Assembly (NCBI RefSeq): GCF_036894955.1
Contig: NZ_CP145905.1
Location: forward strand, 751,501-815,500
From: Paenibacillus sp. KS-LC4
GTDB lineage: Bacteria > Bacillota > Bacilli > Paenibacillales > Paenibacillaceae
Direction: 5' to 3'
Length of the DNA: 64,000 nucleotides
Both the position numbers and the translations under genes were made by a program. Below, piece after piece: positions 1-8,320 of the stretch. Position 1 is the stretch's first letter, and each line of letters opens with the position of its first letter. The notes below the pieces were generated by a model. That model saw nothing but the letters and a program-made list of their open reading frames with translations, did not search any database and was not told the origin of the DNA.

Positions 1-671
1 TTACCATCCTTCGCCTGTACAAAATCATAAGCGTAGCGCTGACTCTCATATTCATAGTGATAATTGACTAGCACATTGTTGCCTCCCCAAATGACAAGCC
101 ATTCCCCGCGAAAGGGCAGGCTATAGCTGTTTTTGGTCAGCAGGCTGTCTGTTTCCGTTGCAGGGGTGAGGTCCTTTACTTGCAGCCCAACAATCGTGCC
201 CTCCATATCAAAAACGCCGACGATTCCCTTCGTCCCGGAATCGCTCACCCATGTGCGCTGCTCGGCGCCGCCTTTGTTCAAAATAGAGGTGTTTTCGAGC
301 GACTTAACGCCGCTCATGAAGGATTCGGCCATTTTTATAAAATCAGCCTCGCTAACCTGCCCCTTGAAAGATGCGCTAAAGCGTTCATAAATTCCCGTAT
401 AGTCGCCTGCAAGCAATGCCTTCGGTAATTGCTCCGGCGTAACCAGCGCTTCACCTGCATTCGTTGCTGTCTCTGAAGCAACTGGTGCACTCGAGGCAGC
501 ACCTTCTGCCTGATTAGCAGCTGCGGGGGAATTTGTTGCCCCGCTATTGCTTGTTGCCGCTGTATCCCCGCCCCCGCAGGCCGTTAAAATTACGGCAAGC
601 GTGCCTACAGCAGCCGCCCATTTTACGGATGTGCCTGCTTGCTTGATCATTGTAAATGATGGTTTCTTCAT
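1..671 (-). CDS. Lipoprotein with DUF3887-like domain and start of an M23-type peptidase domain (3' end cut by window)
   Basis: The reading frame runs from ATG at 671 to the window edge, about 223 codons, so the C-terminus is missing. It begins with a lipoprotein signal peptide ending in a lipobox (ILTAC, Cys about residue 32), followed by a long Ala/Ser/Thr-rich linker. Residues about 80-175 look like a DUF3887-type domain that precedes secreted hydrolases. The last visible stretch (LPFRGEWLVIWGGNNVLVNY, then YAYDF) matches the entry segment of M23 metallopeptidase domains in Bacillota, as I remember the family; the zinc ligands lie outside the window. It is expected to be anchored outside the membrane and cut peptidoglycan cross-bridges. 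It is divergent from the response regulator at 894, and the 222-base gap holds paired TTAA repeats, so control by that system is plausible. Lipoprotein nature is clear; peptidase activity is inferred. Confidence 0.75.
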   Translation of the reverse strand, partial: MKKPSFTMIKQAGTSVKWAAAVGTLAVILTACGGGDTAATSNSGATNSPAAANQAEGAASSAPVASETATNAGEALVTPEQLPKALLAGDYTGIYERFSASFKGQVSEADFIKMAESFMSGVKSLENTSILNKGGAEQRTWVSDSGTKGIVGVFDMEGTIVGLQVKDLTPATETDSLLTKNSYSLPFRGEWLVIWGGNNVLVNYHYEYESQRYAYDFVQAKDG

Positions 672-749
672 AGTTGACTCCTCCTCATTATCCTTATCGT
701 CTATGCTCATATAATAGCAAGCCACTCTTAGTAGTAATGAAACAGCGGA

Positions 750-806
750 TTAACACGGCCTTAACTTTCGCATCAAGCTGGTATGGCGAATTAAGCTTCC
801 GTTAAG
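750..806. promoter_or_regulatory. Two pairs of TTAA(C/G) repeats at 11-base period, candidate response-regulator site
   Basis: TTAAC occurs at 750-754 and 761-765, and TTAAG at 791-795 and 802-806. Each pair has an 11-base period, about one helical turn. Direct repeats of this kind are typical of OmpR/PhoP-type regulators, and the site lies between the lipoprotein gene and the response-regulator gene. Autoregulation and control of the lipoprotein are inferred. Confidence 0.45.
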
Positions 807-893
807 ACGGCATACCGTATTTATTCAGGGCTATCATGCTATGATGTAGAAATAGCGCAAAAAAAAGCACAGGTAAAGAAGGGCGGCGGCATA

Positions 894-1655
894 ATGGAAA
901 ATGCAGCGATTTTGCTTGTAGATGATGAACAAGCGCTGCTGGAATTATTGCAAACGGTACTGCGCAAGGAAGGCTATACGAATATTGATAGCGTGGGCAC
1001 AGGTGAAGCGGCGATTGCTGCCTGTACGGCGAAAAAATATGATCTGATCGTTTTGGATGTGATGCTGCCGGGGCGCAGCGGAATCGAGGTATGTCCATTT
1101 ATTCGGCAAACGACAGATGCGCCGATTTTATTTTTGAGCGCGCGCACTTCCGATTTCGACAAGCTGACCGGCTTTGCCATCGGAGGGGATGATTATATAA
1201 CAAAGCCGTTCAATCCGCTTGAGGTGGTGGCGAGGATAAGGGTGCAGCTGCGGCGATATTTGGGCGCGTCAAGCTCAGTAAATAGCGGCAGAGCGGTGGA
1301 GCTGGAACGGGAGCGGGGACATGACAGCCCTGTTTTCGATTATGGGCGATTTACATTGGATGAAGCAGCGGGCGAGCTGAAGGTGGAAGGGCAAGCGGTT
1401 GCCTGCCCGGCGCTTGTATTTCAATTGCTGCTGTTTTTATGTAAAAACCCGAATCGGATTTTCAGCAAAAGCGAGCTGTACGAGAAGGTTTGGGGCGACG
1501 ACGCCTTCAGCGACGATAATACCGTCATGGTTCATATTCACCGTATTCGGGAACGAATTGAGCCCGACCCTGCCAATCCGATATTTATCGTTAATGTGAG
1601 AGGACTTGGCTACAAGCTCGTTCAAGGGCTGGTGCAGGAGAATGGAACGCGATGA
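894..1655 (+). CDS. OmpR/PhoB-family response regulator
   Basis: The 253-residue protein has a receiver domain (about 1-120) and a C-terminal winged-helix DNA-binding domain (about 150-248). The acidic pocket DDEQ lies near the start, the phosphoacceptor Asp is in LIVLDVMLPG at about residue 55, and the switch Lys is in YITKPFNP at about 103. The C-terminal block with VWGDDAFSDDNTV and VRGLGYKL is characteristic of the OmpR/PhoB family. Its stop overlaps the kinase start (ATGA at 1652), so the two are translationally coupled and form a cognate pair. The linker between the domains (about 125-150) is longer than usual and rich in Ser, Glu and Arg. The purine-rich AAGAAGGGCGG upstream supports the start. 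The target genes are unknown; the divergent M23-type lipoprotein is the nearest candidate. Confidence 0.95.
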   Translation: MENAAILLVDDEQALLELLQTVLRKEGYTNIDSVGTGEAAIAACTAKKYDLIVLDVMLPGRSGIEVCPFIRQTTDAPILFLSARTSDFDKLTGFAIGGDDYITKPFNPLEVVARIRVQLRRYLGASSSVNSGRAVELERERGHDSPVFDYGRFTLDEAAGELKVEGQAVACPALVFQLLLFLCKNPNRIFSKSELYEKVWGDDAFSDDNTVMVHIHRIRERIEPDPANPIFIVNVRGLGYKLVQGLVQENGTR

Positions 1656-3466
1656 ATATGCGGCGGCAATTGACGATAAGATTTATTCTGCAATTGGGAA
1701 TAGCGGGCACCATTGTATTGCTTATGTCGGCTGTAACGGTAGTCTGGATGCTGCAAAAGTTTAACGAAATTAGCATTACGCGTGATTTTGCCAGCGTTGG
1801 GCTGGAGAAGCTAGTCGAATCGTCAGAGCTTGGAGCGGAGGGAATCCGATTTGATGCGAGCTTGCTAAACCAGGTGAAGGAAAATGGCGGCTGGCTGCAA
1901 AGCTTGGACGAGCTCGGGCAGGTGGAAAGCTCCTATAATACGCCTGCGGATGTTCCCAAGCACTATGGACCGGGCGAGCTGGTCGCTTATTGGACGGAAA
2001 AGCAGCCGTTTGCTTATCATTTGGCCGTATGGATTCAACAGAAGGATGGAAGGCTTTACACGCTCGTTTATGGAGCGCCGAATTATATCGGGCCGGTATT
2101 AGCACAGGTGAAAAAAGGTGGATTTCCAGCGCGGGACGGTCGGCTTATACTTCCTGATGCGTTGGGGTACGAGCTGAAGAGGGGCCAAGTGTACGTGCAA
2201 CTGCTGGATCAGGAAGGTACGGAGCTTGCTTCCTATAATAAGCCAGATGCCATTCCGGAGTACTATTCCGTTCAGGAGCTGGCACTACGGACGATCTACT
2301 CTGAAAGGTATGGCTATATTATTCAATCCTCCTACAATGAGCAGACGAAGCAAACATGGATTGTGGGACAAAAAAATATTGGAGCAGGGGGCTCTGGCAA
2401 GCAATCGCTCATTCCAGCCGAGGCACAAATCGTCATTGTTGGCGTTATTGCCATGTTCGCTGCGATGCTGATCCTGTTCTTGCTGCTGTCGCTCTGGCAA
2501 GCACGGCGGTTTGGGGCGCCTTTGCTGCATATGCTCGTATGGCTCGATGCGATTGGCAATGCTGTTTACCAAGAGCCACTGGATCGTAAGGGCTTGCCGC
2601 GCAGCCGGTTGCCTTCTGGCAAGTGGCGTCGTCGATACCGTGTTTTTGCTGATGTCATCACATCCATTGATAAGCTGTCTGCTGCTTTACAGCGCGAGCA
2701 GGAGATGCGGAGGCAGACGGAAAGCTGGCGGGAGGAATGGATCGCCGGGGTGACTCATGATTTGAAGACGCCCTTGTCATCCATTACGGGCTATGCCCAT
2801 CTGCTCGCAGAGCCCAAATACGAGTGGTCGCAGGCGGATGTGCGCAAGTTTTCTGCTACGATGCTGGAAAAATCGGCGCATATGGACATGCTGATCAGCG
2901 ATCTGGCGATGACCTATCGCTTAAAGACGGGGATTTTGCCACCCGATATTGAGGAGGTGGAATTAAGTGGCTGGCTGCGGGACACACTGAAGCTGGCTGC
3001 GGATGATCCTCTGTTTGGCAAAGAGCGAATTCGGTTCCAAGCATCTACTCAGAAAGGCGTGTGGGTTCAGCTCTATATCCCGTGGCTGGAGCGTATCGTT
3101 AACAATATTGCTGCAAATGCGCTTTTGCATAATGCACCGGATACGGTTTTAAGCGTCTCTTTGATTGTTGCGAATGAGAAGAAAAATGAAGGCATTACGA
3201 TCGAATTTGCCGACAATGGCGGCGGAATGGATGAGAACACGCTGAATCGGCTGTTTGAACGGTATTATCGCGGCACGGATACCGCCTCTTCGCCAAATGG
3301 CTCGGGGCTTGGAATGGCGATTGCCAAAGGGCTGACAGAAGCGATGGGCGGCCATATCTCGGTCGTAACGACTTTGGGGCAAGGCACAATCATTCGACTT
3401 GTTTGGAGCGATTTAATAGTGAAGGAGTCAGCTAGAGCTGGCAGTGGAGCTTCAGACACGCCCTAG
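1652..3466 (+). CDS. Membrane sensor histidine kinase
   Basis: The 604-residue protein has TM1 at about 10-33, an extracytoplasmic sensor of about 220 residues, TM2 at about 256-285, and a cytoplasmic kinase core. The HisKA motif is THDLKTPLSSITGYAHLL with the phosphoacceptor His near 369. The ATPase domain shows the N box (IVNNIAANALLH), G1 (FADNGGGMDE, about 518) and G2 (GSGLGMAIAKGL, about 549). No HAMP domain is evident between TM2 and HisKA. The extracellular part contains two similar YN(T/K)PxxxPxxY segments (around residues 95 and 192), which suggests an internally duplicated sensor fold; its ligand is unknown. It overlaps the response regulator by 4 bases and is followed by a terminator at 3537. 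Confidence 0.94.
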   Translation: MNMRRQLTIRFILQLGIAGTIVLLMSAVTVVWMLQKFNEISITRDFASVGLEKLVESSELGAEGIRFDASLLNQVKENGGWLQSLDELGQVESSYNTPADVPKHYGPGELVAYWTEKQPFAYHLAVWIQQKDGRLYTLVYGAPNYIGPVLAQVKKGGFPARDGRLILPDALGYELKRGQVYVQLLDQEGTELASYNKPDAIPEYYSVQELALRTIYSERYGYIIQSSYNEQTKQTWIVGQKNIGAGGSGKQSLIPAEAQIVIVGVIAMFAAMLILFLLLSLWQARRFGAPLLHMLVWLDAIGNAVYQEPLDRKGLPRSRLPSGKWRRRYRVFADVITSIDKLSAALQREQEMRRQTESWREEWIAGVTHDLKTPLSSITGYAHLLAEPKYEWSQADVRKFSATMLEKSAHMDMLISDLAMTYRLKTGILPPDIEEVELSGWLRDTLKLAADDPLFGKERIRFQASTQKGVWVQLYIPWLERIVNNIAANALLHNAPDTVLSVSLIVANEKKNEGITIEFADNGGGMDENTLNRLFERYYRGTDTASSPNGSGLGMAIAKGLTEAMGGHISVVTTLGQGTIIRLVWSDLIVKESARAGSGASDTP

Positions 3467-3536
3467 AGAAGCTTTAACGGGTAAAATGACAGTGGGGCTT
3501 CCTTTCGATCAGGGGGAGGGGCAAATGGTGCAAGAC

Positions 3537-3573
3537 AAGGCTGGATGCATAAAGCGTCTAGCCTTTCTTTTTT
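3537..3573 (+). terminator. Terminator after the two-component operon
   Basis: AAGGCTGGATGC and GCGTCTAGCCTT form a 12-base stem with two G-U pairs and a 5-base loop, followed by a T-rich tail (TTCTTTTTT). Confidence 0.8.
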
Positions 3574-3945
3574 GGCAGGAAATGCTCCTGTCACCTTTTA
3601 TCTTATTTTGGCGTTGCAATTATTTACATAAAATTAGCGAAATATGCCTTTGGGCTGCCTGAGAAGAAAAAACGAATGGTAGAAAATGTGACTCGTCAGT
3701 ATTTTCCCTGCTTAAAATCGAGTTTTAACACAAAATCATAGATTTATATATCATTCGATGTCATATGTCACTTCTTATAACTTTTGAAGAAACTTAACGT
3801 TACAATGGACGAATTGAATATTTTTTTGCATTATTATCAAGAAAATTCTTTTAATATGCAGGGGAAACAGGTAAAATGAAAAAAACTCATTGTCGGTGTA
3901 ACTCGATAGTGCGCGGTCGCGGTAAAGCGGCAGTTTTCAAAATAT
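3574..3945. other. AT-rich intergenic stretch without a recognisable gene
   Basis: This stretch holds only short frames without supporting ribosome sites. It is AT-rich, as expected for the promoter and leader of the glutamate dehydrogenase gene. I could not assign a unique promoter. Confidence 0.5.
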
Positions 3946-4138
3946 AAGAATGTATAAGCTTCACACTTGTACTCCGCTTATATTTCTAGGGCAAGGCTCC
4001 TCGCACGTCCTAGAAGGACGACGAGGTCGTTTTTGCTTGAAATATTAAGAATGTATAAGTTTTGGACTTATATATGGACTTATATTTCTCGTGGTGAAAC
4101 GCGCTGCGCCGCCAAAGGATGGCGACAGCCGTTTCACC
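3946..4138 (+). repeat. Two tandem copies of an intergenic palindromic repeat
   Basis: Each copy starts with AAGAATGTATAAG (3946-3958 and 4047-4059) and ends its outer palindrome with CTTATATTTCT (3977-3987 and 4079-4089). Each is followed by its own nested hairpin: CCTCG/CGAGG plus GTCCT/AGGAC at 3999-4026, and GGTGAAACG/CGTTTCACC at 4093-4138. The outer arms are conserved while the hairpins differ in sequence but not in layout. The second hairpin ends 27 bases before the glutamate dehydrogenase start. Confidence 0.75.
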
Positions 4139-4165
4139 TTGTGCAGACCAATTTAGAGTGAAGGA

Positions 4166-5437
4166 ATGATTTCGAAGATGACAGTTGTTGTTGCAGAAGA
4201 AACATTAAACCCTTATAAAATTGCCCAGCAGCAGATTGATACCGCAGTTGCCCATCTGAAGCTGCCTGAGCATGTGACTCAAATTTTGAAGCATCCGATG
4301 CGCGTATTGTCGGTTAACTTCCCGGTTCGTATGGATGATGGTTCTGTGCAGGTTTTTGAAGGCTACCGTTCCCAGCATAATGATGCGATTGGGCCAACTA
4401 AAGGCGGCATTCGTTTCCACCCAGACGTTACGCTAGATGAAGTAAAAGCATTGTCGATGTGGATGAGCTTCAAATGTGGCGTTGTTGGCTTGCCTTACGG
4501 CGGCGGCAAAGGCGGCGTTATCTGTGATCCTCGCAAAATGAGCAAGGGTGAGCTGGAACGTGTAAGCCGCGCATTTATGGAAGCTATTGCCGACTTTGTT
4601 GGACCGGATAAAGATATTCCTGCTCCAGACGTGTATACGACGCCGCAAATTATGGGCTGGATGATGGACACGTACAGCAAGATGAAAGGCAAAAACTCCC
4701 CAGGCGTTATCACAGGCAAGCCGCTTATTATCGGTGGCTCCAAAGGTCGTAATGAAGCAACGGCGCAAGGCTGTGTTTATACGATTTTCGCAGCGCTTAA
4801 AGATAAGAATCTTCCGGTACAAAATGCGACTGTAGCCGTTCAAGGCTTCGGCAACGCAGGAAGAATCGCAGCTCGTCTGCTTAGCGAAGCAGGCTGTAAA
4901 ATCGTAGCGATCAGCGATTCGCGCGGCGGCATTTACGATCCAAACGGACTGGACTACGATAAAATTTCCGATCTTAAAGACAATGCGTCCATTTTGGACT
5001 ACGGCCAATCGTTCGTTATTTCCAATGAAGCTTTGCTGGAGCTGGATGTTGACATTTTGGTGCCAGCTGCGCTGGAAAATGTAATTACAGCTGTTAATGC
5101 AGACCGCATTCAAGCAAAAATCATCGCTGAAGCCGCAAACGGCCCAACGACGCCGGAAGCAGACCGCGTTCTGTTCCAGAAGGGCATCGTTGTTATTCCT
5201 GACGTCCTTGCAAATGCAGGCGGGGTTACGGTATCCTATTTCGAGTGGGTACAAAACCTGATGAATTACTACTGGAGCGAGGCTGAAGTGCTTGAGAAGC
5301 TAGAGACGAACATGATTCAGTCGTACGTGGCTGTTCGTGATTTGGCGAAAGAGCACAGCACTGATCTTCGTACAGCAGCTTATATGATTTCCATCAAGCG
5401 TATTGCTGCTGCAATGGAAGCAAGAGGCTGGGTGTAG
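4166..5437 (+). CDS. Glu/Leu/Phe/Val-family dehydrogenase, probably glutamate dehydrogenase
   Basis: This 423-residue cytoplasmic enzyme interconverts glutamate and 2-oxoglutarate plus ammonium using NAD(P). The substrate-site signature GPTKGGIRFHPDV (Lys about 79) and the catalytic Lys in YGGGKGGVICDP (about 115) are present. The nucleotide-binding fold starts at VQGFGNAGR (about 226). Length and motifs match the RocG/GudB class of Bacillota, which is mostly catabolic. The ATG at 4166 directly abuts AAGGA (4161-4165), whereas the ATG at 4178 lies 12 bases after it. The true start could therefore be 4178, giving MTVVVAEETLNPY, which fits the family N-terminus well. It is followed after 67 bases by diaminopimelate dehydrogenase on the same strand, with no clear terminator between them. 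Confidence 0.93.
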   Translation: MISKMTVVVAEETLNPYKIAQQQIDTAVAHLKLPEHVTQILKHPMRVLSVNFPVRMDDGSVQVFEGYRSQHNDAIGPTKGGIRFHPDVTLDEVKALSMWMSFKCGVVGLPYGGGKGGVICDPRKMSKGELERVSRAFMEAIADFVGPDKDIPAPDVYTTPQIMGWMMDTYSKMKGKNSPGVITGKPLIIGGSKGRNEATAQGCVYTIFAALKDKNLPVQNATVAVQGFGNAGRIAARLLSEAGCKIVAISDSRGGIYDPNGLDYDKISDLKDNASILDYGQSFVISNEALLELDVDILVPAALENVITAVNADRIQAKIIAEAANGPTTPEADRVLFQKGIVVIPDVLANAGGVTVSYFEWVQNLMNYYWSEAEVLEKLETNMIQSYVAVRDLAKEHSTDLRTAAYMISIKRIAAAMEARGWV

Positions 5438-5504
5438 AACGGACGTTTAGTGCCGCTCTGCCTGCAATCATTTTTTTAATTTATATTATGAGGTGGCGAT
5501 ACAC

Positions 5505-6482
5505 ATGGCTGAACAAATTCGCATTGGCATCGTAGGTTATGGCAACTTGGGCCGCGGCGTGGAGCTTGCCATCAAACAAAGTCCAGACCTTCGTCTGGAT
5601 GCTATCTTTACTCGCAGAGATCCAGCTTCCATTCCGTCTGAGACGAAAGCTTATTCGATCGAGGACGCGGAAAAATTCACGGGCGACATTGACGTTATGA
5701 TTTTGTGCGGCGGCTCGGCAACCGATTTGCCGGAGCAGGGTCCAGCTTTTGCCCGTCTTTTCCATACTGTGGACAGCTTCGATACGCATGCTCGCATTCC
5801 TGAATATTTTGAGCAGGTGGATGCGGCTGCGAAAGCAAGCGGCAAAATCAGCGTCATTTCCACAGGCTGGGACCCGGGCTTGTTCTCCCTTAGCCGTTTG
5901 CTGGCGGAAGCGATTTTGCCAGAGGGCAAGGAGTATACGTTCTGGGGCAAGGGCGTTAGCCAAGGCCACTCCGATGCGATTCGCCGCGTCAATGGCGTGA
6001 AGAACGGCGTGCAATATACGATTCCCGTTGAAGAAGCGGTCAATCGTGTGCGGAGCGGGGAAAATCCTGAGCTCACAACGCGTGAGAAGCATCTTAGAGA
6101 GTGTTATATCGTAGCAGAAGAAGGCGCGAATCAGGAAGCGATTGCTGATGAAATCCGCAATATGCCGAACTATTTTGCCGACTATGATACGGTTGTGCAT
6201 TTCGTAGACGAAGCGACGCTGAAGGCAGAGCATTCGGCAATGCCGCATGGCGGCACCGTGCTGCGCAGCGGCAAAACCGGAGTTAACAGCACGCAAATTA
6301 TCGAGTTCGGGCTGACGCTCGACAGCAACCCTGAGTTCACAGCTAGCGTGCTTGTCGCTTATGCGAGAGCAGCTTACAAGCTTGCTCAAGAGGGTGGGGC
6401 TGGCGCGAAAACCGTCTTTGATATTCCGTTCGGTCTGCTATCGCCGAAATCCGCAGCCCAGTTGCGTAAGGAATTGCTGTAA
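5505..6482 (+). CDS. ddh: meso-Diaminopimelate D-dehydrogenase
   Basis: The 325-residue enzyme makes meso-2,6-diaminopimelate in one NADPH-dependent step from tetrahydrodipicolinate, ammonium and NADPH. It supplies lysine and peptidoglycan precursors. The N-terminus IRIGIVGYGNLGRGVE is the dinucleotide-binding loop. Family segments DVMILCGGSATDLPEQGP, STGWDPGLFSL, GKGVSQGHSDAIRR and PHGGTVLR are all visible. I use ATG 5505 because AGGTGG (5491-5496) sits 8 bases upstream; an in-frame GTG at 5493 lies inside that ribosome site. Ddh is an alternative to the succinylase or acetylase DAP branch and occurs in only some Bacillota. A strong terminator follows at 6541. Confidence 0.95.
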   Translation: MAEQIRIGIVGYGNLGRGVELAIKQSPDLRLDAIFTRRDPASIPSETKAYSIEDAEKFTGDIDVMILCGGSATDLPEQGPAFARLFHTVDSFDTHARIPEYFEQVDAAAKASGKISVISTGWDPGLFSLSRLLAEAILPEGKEYTFWGKGVSQGHSDAIRRVNGVKNGVQYTIPVEEAVNRVRSGENPELTTREKHLRECYIVAEEGANQEAIADEIRNMPNYFADYDTVVHFVDEATLKAEHSAMPHGGTVLRSGKTGVNSTQIIEFGLTLDSNPEFTASVLVAYARAAYKLAQEGGAGAKTVFDIPFGLLSPKSAAQLRKELL

Positions 6483-6540
6483 TTCGTTCATCTCAGACTA
6501 GCTCGTAGCTATTTCGCTAGTTATTAACGCTATAAAACAC

Positions 6541-6591
6541 AAACAAGCCGTCCTTCAGCCGTTTATTGTGCGAAAGGGGCGGCTTGTTTTT
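6541..6591 (+). terminator. Terminator after ddh
   Basis: AAACAAGCCGTCC pairs with GGGCGGCTTGTTT (with a G-U pair or small bulge) and is followed by a T run. The loop is long, about 25 bases. Confidence 0.75.
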
Positions 6592-6706
6592 GTTGTGTTG
6601 GCACGGAACAGCTGGATTGGCGTGTTGTGAGCAAGCGTTACTTCGAATGGCATATATCGCATCCGTGACAGAGCAGATAGACGCCAAGCTTATTGGCTCA
6701 GTTGGA

Positions 6707-7468
6707 CTAAGCGTCCTTGCGATCAGGCAAAGGCAAAATACCCATTTTCACCAGCTGCTCCTGCAAATCTGTGTAATCAGACATGATGTAAGCGGGAGCA
6801 TGCTCCGTTAACGGCTGCACCTGACGGTGATTGAACCAAATGGAAGTCCAGCCAGCTTGGAGGGCGCCTACTACATCATTATTCCAAGAGTCGCCTATGT
6901 AGATGCAATTTTCCGGCAGCGTGCCTGTCTGCTCATTCACCCTTTTAAAAATCCGCGGGTCGGGCTTGTCCCAGCCGACTTCGCCGGAAATGAACTGACG
7001 GTCACGCGGTATCAAAGCGTCAATATCCATCGCTTCGATTTTGCGGCGTTGATGGGCGCCTGCTCCGTTGGTAATGAGGCCAACGATGTACCCGGCTTTT
7101 GCAAGACGCTCAAGCATGGCCTTTGCCCCCGGAAACATCACGATGTCGTATTGGCAGCCAATGTAGGCAGCCTGCATAGCTGCCGCCTGCTCGCCTGTAA
7201 GTGCTACGTCGAACTCGCCTAGTGCCAGCTGGAAGCGGCGCGTCCGCATCAGCTCCGTCGCCGCCCCAGCCTCAAGTGCGCCAGCGCCGCCCATTTGCTC
7301 GGATAACACATCGCTGTAATGCCTCATGCGGCGGTAGGCTGCTTCATAAGGGAAGGCTTCGCTAAGCTGAAGCACTTCTTGTACTGCTTTCGTGAAAGGA
7401 GGCAAATGATCATACAGCGTATCATCCACATCGAAAAAGATGCCTTTTTTTAAGCTAATATCCATCAT
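6707..7468 (-). CDS. HAD-superfamily (subfamily IA) hydrolase
   Basis: This 253-residue predicted cytoplasmic phosphatase has motif I IFFDVDDTLYD near residues 11-21, motif II Thr in GLITNGAGAHQR, and motifs III/IV around GWDKPDPRIF and YIGDSWNNDVVGA. Everything needed for Asp-based phosphoryl transfer is visible; the substrate cannot be read from sequence. The start at 7468 (MMDISLKKG) follows GGGAGAG; a longer upstream frame has no supporting signal. It lies 73 bases downstream of the sulfotransferase on the same strand, so it may be the last gene of the cysC-sulfotransferase unit. A role in removing a sulfotransferase by-product would be speculative. Close relatives are usually annotated as YjjG-like or generic phosphatases. 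Confidence 0.88.
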   Translation of the reverse strand: MMDISLKKGIFFDVDDTLYDHLPPFTKAVQEVLQLSEAFPYEAAYRRMRHYSDVLSEQMGGAGALEAGAATELMRTRRFQLALGEFDVALTGEQAAAMQAAYIGCQYDIVMFPGAKAMLERLAKAGYIVGLITNGAGAHQRRKIEAMDIDALIPRDRQFISGEVGWDKPDPRIFKRVNEQTGTLPENCIYIGDSWNNDVVGALQAGWTSIWFNHRQVQPLTEHAPAYIMSDYTDLQEQLVKMGILPLPDRKDA

Positions 7469-7541
7469 GGCGAGTTCTCTCCCGTTTTTGTCTATTTCAT
7501 TGTCAGTTCCTCTAATAGTACCCCAAGTCGTCCTCGCCCTG

Positions 7542-8270
7542 CTAGCGGCAATTGTGTTTATACAGGCGGAGCTCCTCCCGAGAAGCGTGTGAAAGCTTAT
7601 AAAGCTTTTTTTGCAGAAGCTGGCGGGCAAAATAGTACAGCTCAACATCGCTGGCATTTTTACTATGGATGAGGTCAATGATATCGCGGGTCAGCTCTGT
7701 ATTTGGCGGGCGGCATTCATTGGCATTCATTTTCGAATAAACTTTCGGCTCCCAGCCCATTGCTCTCATAAACAAAAATTGCGATTCCGCATACAGCTCT
7801 GTAATGCCGGTGAATGAAACATGCTGCTTCAGGCTTCTGGTCGCTTTGCTTAAGTCGGGAGTTGTGCTCCATAGCTCTCCGCTCAGAAAGCGGGTTTGCA
7901 AGTTTACATATTCGGGATCAAAACGCGGATTATTCAGAAACTCCTCGAACGTAAGATAAGGATTGTAGTAGTCGAGATAGTTTTTATTTTTGTATTTAAA
8001 ATAAAAGAAGGAGGCGATCTGCTCCACTGGATCACGCAGCATCGTCACGTATTGGCAGGGGCGACTAGTAGCTTTGTGAAGTCCAAATGGGAGGTGGCCG
8101 GATAGCGCATCGGCCTGTTGGAGAGCTTGCCGCAGTAAATCAGGCTTATCTGCTACCTGAAAATAGTAGACAGCGTTCGGGCAATGCTCGTTAATCGCCT
8201 GCGTGAAGGAGGTACCTCCTGTTTTTGGAATGTGTATATAGAGCAGCAAAGGCTCCTTGGCTGTTCTCAT
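7542..8270 (-). CDS. Sulfotransferase family 2 protein
   Basis: The 242-residue protein carries the PAPS-binding 5'-phosphosulfate loop YIHIPKTGGTSF (about 11-22), a hallmark of Golgi-type and bacterial family-2 sulfotransferases. The 3'-phosphate-binding segment TMLRDPVEQIASFFYF (about 77-91) supports this. No signal peptide or membrane segment is visible, so it should act in the cytoplasm. It would move a sulfuryl group from PAPS to a hydroxyl of a glycan, lipid or metabolite; the acceptor is unknown. GAGGTG upstream of ATG 8270 supports the start. It is 50 bases downstream of APS kinase, which makes the donor, and this argues that the pair forms a dedicated sulfation unit. Confidence 0.85.
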   Translation of the reverse strand: MRTAKEPLLLYIHIPKTGGTSFTQAINEHCPNAVYYFQVADKPDLLRQALQQADALSGHLPFGLHKATSRPCQYVTMLRDPVEQIASFFYFKYKNKNYLDYYNPYLTFEEFLNNPRFDPEYVNLQTRFLSGELWSTTPDLSKATRSLKQHVSFTGITELYAESQFLFMRAMGWEPKVYSKMNANECRPPNTELTRDIIDLIHSKNASDVELYYFARQLLQKKLYKLSHASREELRLYKHNCR

Positions 8271-8320
8271 TATTTTTCACCTCACCTTATTCTTGAAAAA
8301 CGAGCTGATGCCTTCGGCGC

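Noticed and set aside
3846..4165. Riboswitch upstream of glutamate dehydrogenase
   Set aside because: The folded elements are two copies of one intergenic repeat type, not a recognised aptamer, and no anti-terminator arrangement is visible.
4433..5254. A 273-codon open frame on the minus strand opposite glutamate dehydrogenase
   Set aside because: It lies entirely inside a certain gene, has no ribosome site and gives a low-complexity protein rich in Asn, Arg and Cys. It is a by-product of codon use on the coding strand.
5481..6389. A 302-codon open frame on the minus strand opposite ddh
   Set aside because: It is the reverse side of a certain gene and has no recognisable domain or ribosome site.
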